64,000 bases of DNA. It comes from Hymenobacter tibetensis (GTDB taxonomy: Bacteria > Bacteroidota > Bacteroidia > Cytophagales > Hymenobacteraceae). The stretch lies in the NCBI RefSeq assembly GCF_022827545.1, contig NZ_CP094669.1, positions 1,020,001-1,084,000 of the forward strand. Reading direction: 5' to 3'. The notes under the pieces are model-generated. The model ran no database searches. It saw nothing but the letters and a program-made list of their open reading frames with translations, and had not been told where the DNA came from. Both the position numbers and the translations under genes were made by a program. Shown here in pieces: positions 34,085 to 43,779 of the stretch (the first letter of the stretch is position 1; each line of letters begins with the position of its first letter).

Positions 34085-35017
34085 TTACAGCCCGCGGTTG
34101 TAGACGCTGATAGCTTGCCGGATATTATTCTGGCTTTTGCCGCCGAGCACCAGGGGCACAATCAGGAAAGGCAGGCTGCCGTAGAAAAACGGCGATATAG
34201 AAGCGCTGCTGTTGCCGCTGGGGTTGAGTGTTGAAACGAGGCCAGCGACCAACAAGCCTCCCGCCGCCACATAGCTCAGGGTGGTGAACGTCTGGTACTG
34301 CCGGGCCTGGAGGAGTAGGTTGGTGGAAGTCTGGTTGTCGGAAGTAGCCAGCAGCAGGTTGCGCAAACTCAGGTCTTCAATCGGGCCGTTGTCTTTGCTG
34401 AAATACTCGGTTTTGGTGGTGCGGTACATCGGGCCGCCGTAGCCGTAGGGGTTGCCGAACCCGCCGAAGCCCCCGTAGCGGCCATAGCCATAAGGGTTGC
34501 CAAAGCCATTGCCAGCGTATTGCGTGCTGGTGATGGAGTACAAGCTAAGCCGGCCCACCCGGTCCCGGCGCAGCGTGGTTTCGCGGCGGGAGCGGCCCGG
34601 CAGCGTGGTGCGCACGTAGAAACCGGTTTCGTCTTCGTAGTAGCGCACCTGGTCTAAGTCGAAGCGCTGCTGCCCATCAAGCAACAGAAACGAGCGGCCC
34701 AGAAGCGGCTGCTTGATGAGTACATCGTAGGCTTTGTACACTTGCCCGGTTTTCAACCCCACCGAGTAGCGGGTGGTATTGGCGGGCGGCAGTGCGGTTT
34801 GGCGCTGCTGTTGCTGGCGCACCGAATCGGGCACCACCGGCGGAGAAGCCAGCTGGCGGGGCGCAGTCTGCGGGGCAGCGCGGCGGGTGGTATCCGGGGC
34901 AGCAGGTGGTGGAGTAGGGAGCGTGTTCAGTTGGCGCGGACCGTCTTGCGCCCACGCGGCCGTGGGCAGCAGCACCGACGAACTCACCAACAACAGCAAC
35001 ACCGAACGGTACATCAT
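34085..35017 (-). CDS. Secreted hypothetical protein with Gly/Tyr-rich loop
   Basis: 310 residues from the ATG at 35017 (or the next codon). A signal peptide ends about AAWA|QDG (near residue 24). A Pro/Arg/Gln/Thr-rich segment follows (about 25-85), then a beta-rich domain. The stretch around residues 170-195 is strongly Gly/Tyr/Asn-rich (repeats of GYG and GFG). Toward the end there are two hydrophobic segments (about 240-262 and 270-292), so the protein may be membrane anchored. No known domain is recognised. It lies downstream of the kinase/regulator pair on the same strand with a gap of 90 bases, possibly as a third gene or target. Confidence 0.7.
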   Translation of the reverse strand: MMYRSVLLLLVSSSVLLPTAAWAQDGPRQLNTLPTPPPAAPDTTRRAAPQTAPRQLASPPVVPDSVRQQQQRQTALPPANTTRYSVGLKTGQVYKAYDVLIKQPLLGRSFLLLDGQQRFDLDQVRYYEDETGFYVRTTLPGRSRRETTLRRDRVGRLSLYSITSTQYAGNGFGNPYGYGRYGGFGGFGNPYGYGGPMYRTTKTEYFSKDNGPIEDLSLRNLLLATSDNQTSTNLLLQARQYQTFTTLSYVAAGGLLVAGLVSTLNPSGNSSASISPFFYGSLPFLIVPLVLGGKSQNNIRQAISVYNRGL

Positions 35018-35107
35018 GATAGGAAAAGCGAGTGAGGAGTTAGGCACTGAAAGTAACGTTTAGTTGGTAAAAACTGGTATCTCCAACACCTCCCACCTTC
35101 TGCCAGC

Positions 35108-35518
35108 CTATTTCAATAGCTTTTCCAGCAAGCTCATGCTGTCCACCATGTCGGCGGCCGTTTCAAAATCCAGGGGCTTCAAAATGTAGCCGCTCACCCC
35201 CAGATGCTGCACGTTCAGCCGGTCCACATCGAGCGCCGACGTGGTAGTGACGAACACCGGAATAGACGCCAGCTCCGGGTGCTTGCGCATTTCAGCCAAG
35301 AACTCGTGGCCGTTCATTTTGGGCATGTTCAGGTCCAGCAGAATAACCTCGGGCAGCGGCTGAATGGGTTCAACGCCGTTTTGTCCCAACAGCAAATCCA
35401 GCGCCTCCAGCCCGTTGAACGCCGTGTAGAGGTGGTGCTGCACGCTGAATTTCTCGAAAGACTTTTTGACCGTCATCGTATCAAAGAAGTCGTCTTCAAC
35501 CAGTAATACCGAACGCAT
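35108..35518 (-). CDS. Stand-alone response regulator (receiver domain only)
   Basis: 136 residues, a single receiver domain with no output domain. Acidic pocket Glu8-Asp9-Asp10, phosphoacceptor Asp62 in LLDLNMPKMNG, conserved Thr/Ser near TTTSA and Lys114 in YILKPLDF. This subtype is often the phosphotransfer partner of phytochrome-type or CHASE3-type histidine kinases. It lies 46 bases after the histidine kinase gene, so the two probably form one unit and a cognate pair. Confidence 0.94.
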   Translation of the reverse strand: MRSVLLVEDDFFDTMTVKKSFEKFSVQHHLYTAFNGLEALDLLLGQNGVEPIQPLPEVILLDLNMPKMNGHEFLAEMRKHPELASIPVFVTTTSALDVDRLNVQHLGVSGYILKPLDFETAADMVDSMSLLEKLLK

Positions 35519-35564
35519 AAGTGAAATAGGGGAAAGAGAGTTGGGGAGTTGCTACTTCACCACA

Positions 35565-37052
35565 TCATTTTGGCCAAGTAAAGACGAAGGTGGCACCCTG
35601 GCCAGGTGCTGACTCTACGTGAATACTGCCTTTTTGCTCGTCGATTATTTTTTTGACAATACTAAGCCCAATACCTGTGCTTTCGGCCGTGTGCCGGTCG
35701 CGCAGGGTCTGGAAAATGAGGAATATTTTCTCGTGGTACTCCGGCGCAATACCGGGGCCGTCGTCTTGCACTCGAAACTCGTAGTGGCGGCCCACGTCGC
35801 GGCAGCCGATGGTGATGGTGCCGGTGGGCTGGTGATGGTACTTAACGGCATTGCCCATGAGGTTGGTGAACACCTGCTGCAAGCCCAGGCGGTCGGTGAG
35901 GAAAGTGGGCAGCGGGTCGGGCTGCTCTACCTGAAAGCCGGCCGGCACCACCATGTCCGCTACCTCATGCACCAGTTGCTCCACGCTGACTTGTTCTTGG
36001 GCCTGGCTGTCTCGGCCGGCCCGCGCATATGCTAGTAGCCCGTTGATGAGGTCGTCCAGTCGATTGAGGCGGTCTTTCATCATGGCTAGGTACTGTCGCA
36101 TTTGCTGCCCCAGTTCGCTGGCTAGTTCGTCTTCAATCCATTTCACCACGGTGGTTACCCCCCTCAGGGGAGCTTTCAAGTCGTGGGCGGCTACGTAGGC
36201 AAACTGGTCTAGCTCTTTGTTGCGGTTTTGCAAGGCCGTGAAGTTTTCTTCCAGCGTTTGCGTCATGCGGTTCAGTGACGTAGCCAGGTTGCCGAGACTA
36301 TCTTTCTGGTCTTCGTTCTTGACTTTCACCGTGTAGTCGCCCTGCACCACCCGCTCGGCCAGTTCCTCGATTACATCGATGCGGCGGGCTGTTTCCTCGT
36401 TGATGCGGGTGAGTTCGGCTTGTAGCACTTGGTTGGCTTTCAGCTCTTTCAGAATCTTGACGAACAGCCACAGCACAATCACCACGGCCAGCACCGCCGC
36501 TGCAATAATGGCCGCTGGCGACGTAATGCGGTACAAGTCCTGGTTGCGCATCCGGTCCCGTAGCAAGGCCTCTTCGGAAGCGCGCAACCGAGCCAATAGC
36601 TCCTGGAGGTGATTGAGGTTGTTTCGGTCGGCCTCTACCAGGTTGCGGGCTGTGGAAGGGGAAGGCGGCAGCGAGGTCCACGGGTCTAGAAAGGCCCGCT
36701 CCCGGCTTATGGTGCGCCGTAGCGTGTCGAGCCGGCTCTGCTGCTCCGGATTGTCGCGGACGGCCTGCTGCAGCGAATCCAGGTCGATGGTTGCTCTCTG
36801 AAACCCGTCGCGGTACGCCAGCAGATAGGTTGGTTCGCCAAGCAGCAAGTAGCCCCGAACCGCTACCTGCGCGTCACGAATGCGCATGCGCAAGTCGGAG
36901 GTGTGCTGGAGTACCTGGTTGGTGTGCTGAACTTGCTGCGTGTAGAACGACAACTGCTGAATGCTTTTGTAGGCGCCCAGCGAGGTGAGCAGCAGCACAG
37001 ACAGCGCCAGGCTAAAGCCCAGAATAATTTTGGTGTTGAGCTTCAGACGCAT
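35565..37052 (-). CDS. Membrane sensor histidine kinase (CHASE3-type)
   Basis: 495 residues. Membrane helices at about 8-26 and 178-199 flank a periplasmic all-helical sensor region of the CHASE3 type (about 27-177). A short HAMP-like linker (about 200-270) is followed by the HisKA domain with phosphoacceptor His290 (VAAHDLKAPLRG) and the ATPase domain with N-box NLMGNAVKYH (around Asn397/Asn401), G1 DDGPGIAPE (430 on) and G2 GIGLSIVKK (460 on). All catalytic motifs are intact. The sensed signal cannot be deduced. The receiver-only regulator directly downstream is the likely partner. Divergent from the methyltransferase gene. Confidence 0.95.
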   Translation of the reverse strand: MRLKLNTKIILGFSLALSVLLLTSLGAYKSIQQLSFYTQQVQHTNQVLQHTSDLRMRIRDAQVAVRGYLLLGEPTYLLAYRDGFQRATIDLDSLQQAVRDNPEQQSRLDTLRRTISRERAFLDPWTSLPPSPSTARNLVEADRNNLNHLQELLARLRASEEALLRDRMRNQDLYRITSPAAIIAAAVLAVVIVLWLFVKILKELKANQVLQAELTRINEETARRIDVIEELAERVVQGDYTVKVKNEDQKDSLGNLATSLNRMTQTLEENFTALQNRNKELDQFAYVAAHDLKAPLRGVTTVVKWIEDELASELGQQMRQYLAMMKDRLNRLDDLINGLLAYARAGRDSQAQEQVSVEQLVHEVADMVVPAGFQVEQPDPLPTFLTDRLGLQQVFTNLMGNAVKYHHQPTGTITIGCRDVGRHYEFRVQDDGPGIAPEYHEKIFLIFQTLRDRHTAESTGIGLSIVKKIIDEQKGSIHVESAPGQGATFVFTWPK

Positions 37053-37309
37053 CGAATAAACAGCAGAAAAGCAAAAGTCAACGCTCTACGCATCTACAAG
37101 GATAACGGTTCAGCCTGGAATGTACCGTGTAATCTGGGTAAATGCCAGGTATCACTTGGCAAAGCACACGGTGTGGCCCGCCGCTGCTCTTGCAACCAAA
37201 CCGGAGCGCCGTTTCTCTTCCCCACCAGCGGCCCCTGTATTTGCTGAAGGCCGTTGCGGTGCCTATCGTATATTCGCCGTTTTACGCGTCATCCGGTTTT
37301 GTTGCTTTT

Positions 37310-38122
37310 ATGTCTGTGCCCGACTCTATTACCAGCCCCCAGAATCCACGCATCAAGAACCTGCTACGCTTGCAGCAGAAGTCGTCGGAGCGGCGCGAGC
37401 AGGGCCTGACCATCATTGAAGGCCACCGCGAGCTAACTATTGCGCACGGGGCCGGCGTGGCCGTTACGGCGCTGTTCGTGTGCCCCGAGTTGGCCGGCGG
37501 CGCCCAGTTGCAGGAGTTGCGCACCTTGCTGGGCAGCGGCCCCACAGAATGGTTCGAGGTATCGAGGGCGGTATTCGAGAAAGTAGCCTACCGCGAGGGG
37601 TCCGATGGGGTGCTGGCCTTGGTTCGGCCGCCCCGCCTCACGCTGCAAAGCTTGCCACTGCCCGCCGCGCCGCTGCTGCTGGTGCTGGAATCGGTAGAGA
37701 AACCCGGCAACCTGGGCGCCATCCTGCGGACTGCTGATGCGGCCCAGGCAACCGCCGTTGTGGTCTGCGACCCGCGCACCGACCTCTACAATCCCAACGC
37801 CATTCGGGCCAGTATCGGGTGCAGCTTCACGGTGCCTACAGTAGCCACCACGCGCGCTGAACTGCTGGACTGGTGCCGTCAGCACGGCATTCAAACCTAT
37901 GCCGCTGCCCTCACGGAGCGGGCTGTGGCCTATACCACCTGCGACTTCCGGGGGCCTACTGCTCTGGTGATGGGTACCGAAGCCGATGGCCTCACCCCCG
38001 AACTACTAGCCGCCTGCGACCATACCATCATCATCCCCATGCGCGGTGCCATCGACTCGCTGAACGTGAGTACGGCCACAGCTATTCTCACGTTTGAAGC
38101 CGTGCGGCAACGTGGCGCCTGA
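37310..38122 (+). CDS. SpoU (TrmH) family RNA 2'-O-methyltransferase
   Basis: 270 residues from the ATG at 37310 (MSVPDSITSPQNPRIKNLLRL). The frame is open far upstream, but the family begins with the ITSP/S.xNPxIK motif. An N-terminal substrate-binding domain (about 10-85) precedes the SPOUT knot: ESVEKPGNLGAILRTADAA, ALVMGTEADGL and IPMRGAIDSLNVSTATAIL, the three SAM/knot motifs. It methylates a ribose in rRNA or tRNA; the exact site cannot be predicted. Cytoplasmic. Stands alone; the next gene starts 112 bases further on. Confidence 0.93.
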   Translation: MSVPDSITSPQNPRIKNLLRLQQKSSERREQGLTIIEGHRELTIAHGAGVAVTALFVCPELAGGAQLQELRTLLGSGPTEWFEVSRAVFEKVAYREGSDGVLALVRPPRLTLQSLPLPAAPLLLVLESVEKPGNLGAILRTADAAQATAVVVCDPRTDLYNPNAIRASIGCSFTVPTVATTRAELLDWCRQHGIQTYAAALTERAVAYTTCDFRGPTALVMGTEADGLTPELLAACDHTIIIPMRGAIDSLNVSTATAILTFEAVRQRGA

Positions 38123-38234
38123 CCTCCGCCTGAAACGTTGTGTAAGGTGAACTCCGCACAAGAGCTTACTGAGTGCTGCTTGCAGCACCTACTACCATAC
38201 AATCCAATATTCAGTTATACCTAGCCGCTAGTAC

Positions 38235-39761
38235 ATGACCCCAACCCTGCCTGAAACACGATTGCTGAGCCGCTGGGGCGGCCCATTGTTGGGGATAATG
38301 GCTACGTTAGGGTTGCTGGTCGATTTGGGGGGGCTTACGCTGCGGCACTGGGACGAGGCACGGTTGGGCGTCAATGCCATAGAAATGGCGCAAAGCAACA
38401 AGTGGCTGATTACCACTTTCGGCTTCAAGCCTGATTTGTGGAACACCAAGCCGCCTCTGATGATTTGGCTACAAGCCGGGCTTATCCAACTGCTTGGCCC
38501 TACCGAGTGGGCAGTGCGCTTGCCTGCCGCCTTGGCTGCTTTGGCTACCATTGGCCTGCTGTACTGGTTTATGGCCAAGTTCATGCGTCGCCCGCTGGGG
38601 GGCTTGTTGGCGGGTATTGTGCTGGTAAGTTCCCAGGGCTTCCTCGGCCAGCACCACGGCCACGCCGGCGACTACGATGCTCTGCTCACCTTGATGCAGC
38701 TGGTTGTTGGGCTGTCGGTGCTACTGCTGCTCGAAACCAAGCAGCGCCGCTGGTGGGTGGGGGTAGGGGTGGGGTTGATTATGGCCACGCTCACCAAAGG
38801 GGTAGCTGTGTTGCTGCCGTTGCCCGGTATGGCTCTGTATTGCCTGGCACAGCGCCGGGGTCGGGCGTTGCTGCGCACCACCGGCTTCTGGTTGGTGCTG
38901 CTGAGCTGGATGGCTGCGGCTGTGGGTTGGTATACGCTGCGGGAGCACGTGGGCCCAGGCTATTGGGCGGCCATCAACGAAAATGAGCTGAGCGGACGTT
39001 TTGCGGCCGTGGTTGAAAAGCATGAGGAGCCTTGGTATTACTATATTGCTCGGATGGCAGCAGCCCGGTTTCTGCCTTGGGTGTACGTGGTGCCAGTGGT
39101 TGTTTTCTTTGCCCTGCGCCACCCCGATGCCCGCGCCCGGCGAGTAGCAGCATTTGCAGCAAGCTGGGCAGTTGGCATGCTGGTAGTGTTGACAATAGCC
39201 AAAACCAAGATCGAGTGGTATTCTGTGCCCACTTATCCGTGGTTGGCATTGCTTATTGGCCTTGGTAGTCCGCGGCTGGCTACGTTGCTGTTGGGCCGGG
39301 TGCATAGCCGGCCTGTGCAATTAAGTTTGCGGGTATTGCTCACCGCCTTCTTGGTTGTCCCGCCCTTGGCTGCCATTGGGTTAGAGCAACGGCGCTACCG
39401 CCGAGACACCGCCGATGAGGCCCGGGTCGGCTACGGATTGCGGGCGTTGAGCGAAGAAGACCAGCCCCCGACACCCTTATTCGTGGTGGCGCCAGGGACT
39501 TTTTATACCGCCTTGTTGCCCCCTACTGTCTCGGGCGGTATATCTGGCTACAATGCGTCGTTGCGCTTCTACGTGCTAGGGTATCCGCGCGAATTGCGTG
39601 TGGTGCCGCCGGCAAGTGTAGCTTCTCTCCGCAGCCCCGGATACGTCCTGACCTCCACCGCCGCCGACTCGGCCCTTGTGCGCGCCACGTTTCCCCGCGC
39701 TTCCTGTCGAGCAGTAGGTCGCTTTCCGTGCTGGCTATGGCGCCTTCTGCCCGCCAATTAA
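38235..39761 (+). CDS. GT-C fold glycosyltransferase (ArnT/PMT family 39)
   Basis: 508 residues with about 11-12 membrane helices. The first periplasmic loop has the acidic pair Asp40-Glu41 in RHWDEARLGVNAIEM, followed by NTKPPLMIW, signatures of lipid-linked-sugar transferases of the dolichyl-mannosyl/ArnT group. Members move a sugar from a polyprenyl phosphate to lipid A, protein or glycan at the periplasmic face. The C-terminal 140 residues are a soluble domain with a mixed fold. Compare the AT-rich relative at 61633. The acceptor is unknown. Its 3' end lies 113 bases before the acylphosphatase. Confidence 0.9.
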   Translation: MTPTLPETRLLSRWGGPLLGIMATLGLLVDLGGLTLRHWDEARLGVNAIEMAQSNKWLITTFGFKPDLWNTKPPLMIWLQAGLIQLLGPTEWAVRLPAALAALATIGLLYWFMAKFMRRPLGGLLAGIVLVSSQGFLGQHHGHAGDYDALLTLMQLVVGLSVLLLLETKQRRWWVGVGVGLIMATLTKGVAVLLPLPGMALYCLAQRRGRALLRTTGFWLVLLSWMAAAVGWYTLREHVGPGYWAAINENELSGRFAAVVEKHEEPWYYYIARMAAARFLPWVYVVPVVVFFALRHPDARARRVAAFAASWAVGMLVVLTIAKTKIEWYSVPTYPWLALLIGLGSPRLATLLLGRVHSRPVQLSLRVLLTAFLVVPPLAAIGLEQRRYRRDTADEARVGYGLRALSEEDQPPTPLFVVAPGTFYTALLPPTVSGGISGYNASLRFYVLGYPRELRVVPPASVASLRSPGYVLTSTAADSALVRATFPRASCRAVGRFPCWLWRLLPAN

Positions 39762-39874
39762 CCGCTGGGGAAGCGTGCTTGAAACGCAGAAAAACCAAAG
39801 AAGCCAGTTGTTGTGAGCCGCCGAGCCGTACAAAGCGCGTACTCCCTGACAAGCCTCCTCTCTCGACATACCCG

Positions 39875-40144
39875 ATGCCCCACTATACGTTACAGATTCA
39901 TGGCCGCGTGCAGGGCGTGTTCTACCGCCAAAGTGCCCGCACCGAAGCGCAGCGCCTAGGCCTCACCGGCTACGCCCGAAACAACCCCGACGGCACCGTA
40001 ACAATTGAAGCAGAGGGCCCAGCTGAAAAGCTGGCTGCTTTGGAAGCGTGGTGCCACCAGGGGCCCGCGGCGGCCGAGGTAACCAAGGTGGAAGTGCAGC
40101 CAGGAGAGGTGCAGGGATACTCTTTGTTTGAAATAAGGCGCTAA
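39875..40144 (+). CDS. acyP: Acylphosphatase
   Basis: 89 residues from the ATG at 39875 (MPHYTLQIHGRVQGVFYRQSA). The catalytic Arg is in VQGVFYRQ and the catalytic Asn in YARNNPDGTV. Small ferredoxin-like enzyme that hydrolyses carboxyl-phosphate bonds such as acetyl phosphate and 1,3-bisphosphoglycerate. Longer upstream starts would overlap the glycosyltransferase gene and are not needed. Confidence 0.96.
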   Translation: MPHYTLQIHGRVQGVFYRQSARTEAQRLGLTGYARNNPDGTVTIEAEGPAEKLAALEAWCHQGPAAAEVTKVEVQPGEVQGYSLFEIRR

Positions 40145-40218
40145 CGGGCCACTTGCATTGCGCTGGAAGCAGGGTTGATACCAGAGCCAGTATATTGGGT
40201 GAGCCTTACACTTTCGCT

Positions 40219-41208
40219 ATGCCCTTGTTGTCTCGACTTGCAACTGGTTTCAGTCTTCCCTTACTGCTCTTGGCTTGTTCAACCAAACCAGGGCAGCCCA
40301 CCCCAACGGCGCCGGTAGCCACACCAGTATCCGCGGAATTTTCGCGCTATTGGTATGCCGGCCAAGCCGAGCTAAGCCGCTACCAGCTTCAGCAAAACCG
40401 CTATGATGATGTGCATCCCGGAGAGGCCGTGCTGGTGTTCGTTACCGAAGATTTTCTGCCGGTGCAGCAAGTGAAAATGGAAGGTGGCCCTACCACCGAA
40501 ACGCCAGTTTCTGTGTTGAAGATGAACCAGATGCGCCGCTTCACCACCGGCATCTACGACTATTCCATCAACACGTCGGTGTTTACGCCCGTGCCAGCCA
40601 GCCAATTTCCGCACACCCTGAAAGTGGCTACCTCGGTGCAGGATTGGTGCGGTCAGACCTACACGCAACTCAACTTGCGCCGGCAGAAGTACCACCTCGG
40701 AGCGCATTCCTACTTTCAGCAGGAGGCCGACCAGACGGATTCCCTGGACGCAGTGGTACTAGAAGACGAACTGTGGAACCGACTCCGCCTCGATCCGAGA
40801 GCGTTGCCAGTAGGAGAGCTGCGCATTATTCCGGGTACGGTCGTGTCGAGGCTGCGCCACCAGCCGCTCCGTGTGGAAACAGCTCGTGCCACGCTAACAC
40901 CCTATCAGGGCTCTATCTTCAAGCCCGCCCAAGCCGGCGCCGCTCTGCAAGCCTACACGCTCAGCTACCCCACTACCAACCGTACGCTCACCATTGTATT
41001 TGAGTCAGCCTTTCCGTACCTGATTGCTGGTTGGGAAGACACCTACGACGGCCAGATGAAGCTCGGCAACCAGACATTTGGTAGTGCTAAGCCACTTACC
41101 ACCCGCGCCATCCGTACGGCCACCCTCAAATCCGACTATTGGCAGCGCCATACCCGCCCCGACTCAGTGCTGCGCCGGCAGTTGGGGGCCACTGGTTTCG
41201 GTAAGTAA
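40219..41208 (+). CDS. Conserved Bacteroidota lipoprotein of unknown function
   Basis: 329 residues from the ATG at 40219, giving a lipoprotein signal with lipobox LLLAC and a Thr/Pro-rich linker. The body (SRYWYAGQAELSRYQLQQ, HPGEAVLVFVTEDFLP, FTTGIYDYSINTSVFTP, DWCGQTYTQLNLR) belongs to a family I recall mainly from Flavobacteriia and Cytophagia. Databases sometimes label it as septum formation inhibitor Maf, but it has none of Maf's nucleotide-binding motifs, so I treat that name as wrong. Probably surface or outer-membrane anchored. No role can be given. Confidence 0.8.
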   Translation: MPLLSRLATGFSLPLLLLACSTKPGQPTPTAPVATPVSAEFSRYWYAGQAELSRYQLQQNRYDDVHPGEAVLVFVTEDFLPVQQVKMEGGPTTETPVSVLKMNQMRRFTTGIYDYSINTSVFTPVPASQFPHTLKVATSVQDWCGQTYTQLNLRRQKYHLGAHSYFQQEADQTDSLDAVVLEDELWNRLRLDPRALPVGELRIIPGTVVSRLRHQPLRVETARATLTPYQGSIFKPAQAGAALQAYTLSYPTTNRTLTIVFESAFPYLIAGWEDTYDGQMKLGNQTFGSAKPLTTRAIRTATLKSDYWQRHTRPDSVLRRQLGATGFGK

Positions 41209-41335
41209 AACGTGCCAGTCCAACGATTGGGTAGTACCTTCGGTGTGTTGTAAGAGTAGGCCGATGCCTGGGGGCAGGCGCCGGCTGTTGCCACCGCCAA
41301 CGAGGCGGCGGTTCACGCGCTAACCACTCGGTACG

Positions 41336-42664
41336 ATGGACGATTTCCTTGCTGCCCGGTCACAAATGGCCCTCTCGTTGGGCTTCCACATCATCTTCTC
41401 GTGCATCGGCATGGTGATGCCGTTTTTTATGGCGGTTTCGCACTTCCAGTGGCTCCGTAGCGGCGATGTTGCCTATAAAAACCTAACCAAAGCCTGGAGC
41501 AAAGGCGTAGCTATCTTCTTTGCTACCGGGGCCGTTTCGGGTACGGTACTCTCGTTTGAGTTGGGGCTGCTGTGGCCGAAGTTTATGGAGCACGCAGGCC
41601 CCATCTTCGGCATGCCTTTCTCATTGGAAGGCACCGCCTTTTTCATTGAAGCCATTGCCTTAGGCTTTTTTCTGTACGGCTGGGGGCGGTTTCACCCGTG
41701 GTTTCACTGGTTTACGGGCGTAGTGGTGGGTATAAGCGGCTTGGCTTCCGGTATTTTGGTGGTAGCCGCCAACGCCTGGATGAACAGCCCGGCCGGCTTC
41801 GACTTCGTGAACGGGCAGTATCTGAACATCGACCCGATACGCGCCATGTTTAATGATGCGTGGCTCTCGCAGGCCATTCACATGTCGTTGGCGGCGTTTG
41901 CCGCCACTGGCTTTGCCGTGGCCGGCGTGCACGCCCTCATGATATTGAAGCGGCGCAACGTGCAATTTCACACCCGGGCATTTCAGATTGCGGCCCTGTT
42001 TGCTGCCGTAGCCGCTGTGCTTCAGCCATTAAGCGGCGACTTCTCGGCCAAGGACGTCGCGCGTCGGCAGCCTGCCAAGCTAGCGGCTATGGAGGCCCAT
42101 TTCTACACCGAGAAACGCGCCTCGTTGGTATTAGGTGGCTTACCCGACGAGCAAGGCAAGAAAGTGGACTACGCCATCAAGATTCCGGGGATGCTGAGCT
42201 TCTTGGCGCACGGCAATTTCGAGCAGGAAGTCACCGGCCTCGACCAGATTCCGGTTGCCGACCAGCCGCCCGTGTTGGTGCCGCACGTGGCGTTTCAGCT
42301 GATGGTGGGGCTGGGCATGGCTATGGTCGCCCTATCCATCCTGTACTTCATAGCCATCTGGCGCAAAAAACGCTGGTTGCGCAGCGAGTGGCTATTGAAG
42401 CTATTTGTGGCCGCTACGCCCGCCGGCTTCCTTGCCGTGGAAGCTGGCTGGACGGTAACGGAAGTCGGCCGTCAGCCCTGGATTATCAACGGCGTCATGC
42501 GCACCGCCGATGCTGTCACGCCGATGCCAGGTATTGCTTATTCTTTTTACCTGTTTTCGGCGGTGTACGTGTCGTTGAGTGTGGTTGTGATTTTCCTGCT
42601 CTACCGCCAAATCAAAATGGTGCCGGAACTCTACGACCAACCCGCGCAGCTAGCCGCAGCGTAG
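41336..42664 (+). CDS. cydA: Cytochrome bd ubiquinol oxidase subunit I
   Basis: 442 residues, starting MDDFLAARSQMALSLGFHIIFSC. Subunit I of the bd-type quinol oxidase carries the haem ligands and the quinol site. Seen: His18 in GFHIIFS (the b595/d ligand), the QAIHMSLAAFAATGF helix with the second haem histidine, and EVGRQPWIINGVMRT. The quinol-binding loop is of the short type, compared with the E. coli form of over 520 residues. Cytoplasmic membrane; reduces oxygen at low concentration. The gene is 80 bases upstream of cydB; the two form an operon. Confidence 0.97.
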   Translation: MDDFLAARSQMALSLGFHIIFSCIGMVMPFFMAVSHFQWLRSGDVAYKNLTKAWSKGVAIFFATGAVSGTVLSFELGLLWPKFMEHAGPIFGMPFSLEGTAFFIEAIALGFFLYGWGRFHPWFHWFTGVVVGISGLASGILVVAANAWMNSPAGFDFVNGQYLNIDPIRAMFNDAWLSQAIHMSLAAFAATGFAVAGVHALMILKRRNVQFHTRAFQIAALFAAVAAVLQPLSGDFSAKDVARRQPAKLAAMEAHFYTEKRASLVLGGLPDEQGKKVDYAIKIPGMLSFLAHGNFEQEVTGLDQIPVADQPPVLVPHVAFQLMVGLGMAMVALSILYFIAIWRKKRWLRSEWLLKLFVAATPAGFLAVEAGWTVTEVGRQPWIINGVMRTADAVTPMPGIAYSFYLFSAVYVSLSVVVIFLLYRQIKMVPELYDQPAQLAAA

Positions 42665-42743
42665 CCTGGGGTGGCTTGGCCCCATCCGGTTACCAAACAA
42701 CTGCGGGGTACTTAATAAGATGGTTTAACGCTTTTCTCGCCTG

Positions 42744-43769
42744 ATGCAATACGTCGTCATCACTTACCTGTGCCTGGCTATCCTGCTGTATTTGCTGCTG
42801 GGTGGCGCCGACTTTGGGGCCGGTATTATGGAGCTATTTACGAGCAGCAAAAACCGTAGTGCCGCCCGCCAAACCATGTCGCATGCCATCGGACCCATCT
42901 GGGAAGCCAATCATATGTGGCTCATTATTGCTGTGGTGATTCTGTTCGTGGGGTTTCCGCGCATCTACAGCGTTATGTCGGTGTACCTACACATCCCACT
43001 GCTAATTATGCTCATGGGCATTATAGCCCGCGGCACGGCCTTCGTGTTTCGGCACTATGATGCCGTGAAGGACCGCATGCAGCAATTGTATAACCGCATC
43101 TTTGCGCTGTCGAGTGCCGTGACGCCGTTTTTTCTGGGGGTCATTGCTGCCAGCGTAGTGGCCGGAACCATCGACTTGCAAGCGTCGGATTTTCTGTCAG
43201 CTTACGTGTTTAGCTGGTTGCACTGGTTTTCGGTGGCCGTGGGCGTTTTCACGGTAGCGCTGTGCGGGTATTTAGCTAGTGTGTACAGCATCGGCGAAGC
43301 ACACAACGAGGCCGACAAACGCTACTTCATCCGCAAAACCCGCACCATGACTGTCTTGGCCTTTGCCGCCGGTGGGCTGGTGTTTCTGGCCGCCGAAATG
43401 GAAGGTATTCCGCTCTGGCAGTGGATTTTCGGCAATGTGGTAGGTACGGCGGCTGTGGTATTGGCTACTATTTCGTTGGGGGCAATGGCGTACGCCGTTG
43501 GTCGGGGCTGGACAGTTCTGCCGCGCTTGTTAGCTGGGTTCCAGGTTACCATGATTTTGCTGGCCATCGGCTACCGTCACTTCCCCGATTTTATTGTGGT
43601 GCAAAACGGCGCTAACCTTTCGCTGCTGAAAGACCAGGCACCCGCGGCTACTATCGACGCTTTAGGCTGGGCGTTGCTACTGGGTAGCATCTTTATTCTG
43701 CCTGCCCTGTATTACCTCTACTACAGCTTCCAGCACCAAGCCGAGGAGGTAGCAGAAGCCGCGCACTAA
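42744..43769 (+). CDS. cydB: Cytochrome bd ubiquinol oxidase subunit II
   Basis: 341 residues with about eight membrane helices. Typical opening MQYVVITYLCLAILLYLLLGGADFGAGIMELF and PIWEANHMWLIIAVVILFVGFP (quoted here only as motifs GGADFGAGI and WEANHMWLI). It partners CydA in the oxidase. No small cydX-like reading frame is visible after it; the convergent DUF2071 gene ends only 10 bases away. cydDC are also absent from the window. Confidence 0.97.
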   Translation: MQYVVITYLCLAILLYLLLGGADFGAGIMELFTSSKNRSAARQTMSHAIGPIWEANHMWLIIAVVILFVGFPRIYSVMSVYLHIPLLIMLMGIIARGTAFVFRHYDAVKDRMQQLYNRIFALSSAVTPFFLGVIAASVVAGTIDLQASDFLSAYVFSWLHWFSVAVGVFTVALCGYLASVYSIGEAHNEADKRYFIRKTRTMTVLAFAAGGLVFLAAEMEGIPLWQWIFGNVVGTAAVVLATISLGAMAYAVGRGWTVLPRLLAGFQVTMILLAIGYRHFPDFIVVQNGANLSLLKDQAPAATIDALGWALLLGSIFILPALYYLYYSFQHQAEEVAEAAH

Positions 43770-43779
43770 TAGTGGTTGC

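Noticed and set aside
34430..34520. Short repeated segments that might suggest a CRISPR or microsatellite
   Set aside because: They encode the Gly/Tyr/Asn-rich loop of the secreted protein at 34085; there are no evenly spaced direct repeats with unique spacers.
40219..41208. Annotation as the septum inhibitor Maf
   Set aside because: It is a lipoprotein and lacks every Maf nucleotide-pyrophosphatase motif; the name seems to be a propagated error for this family.
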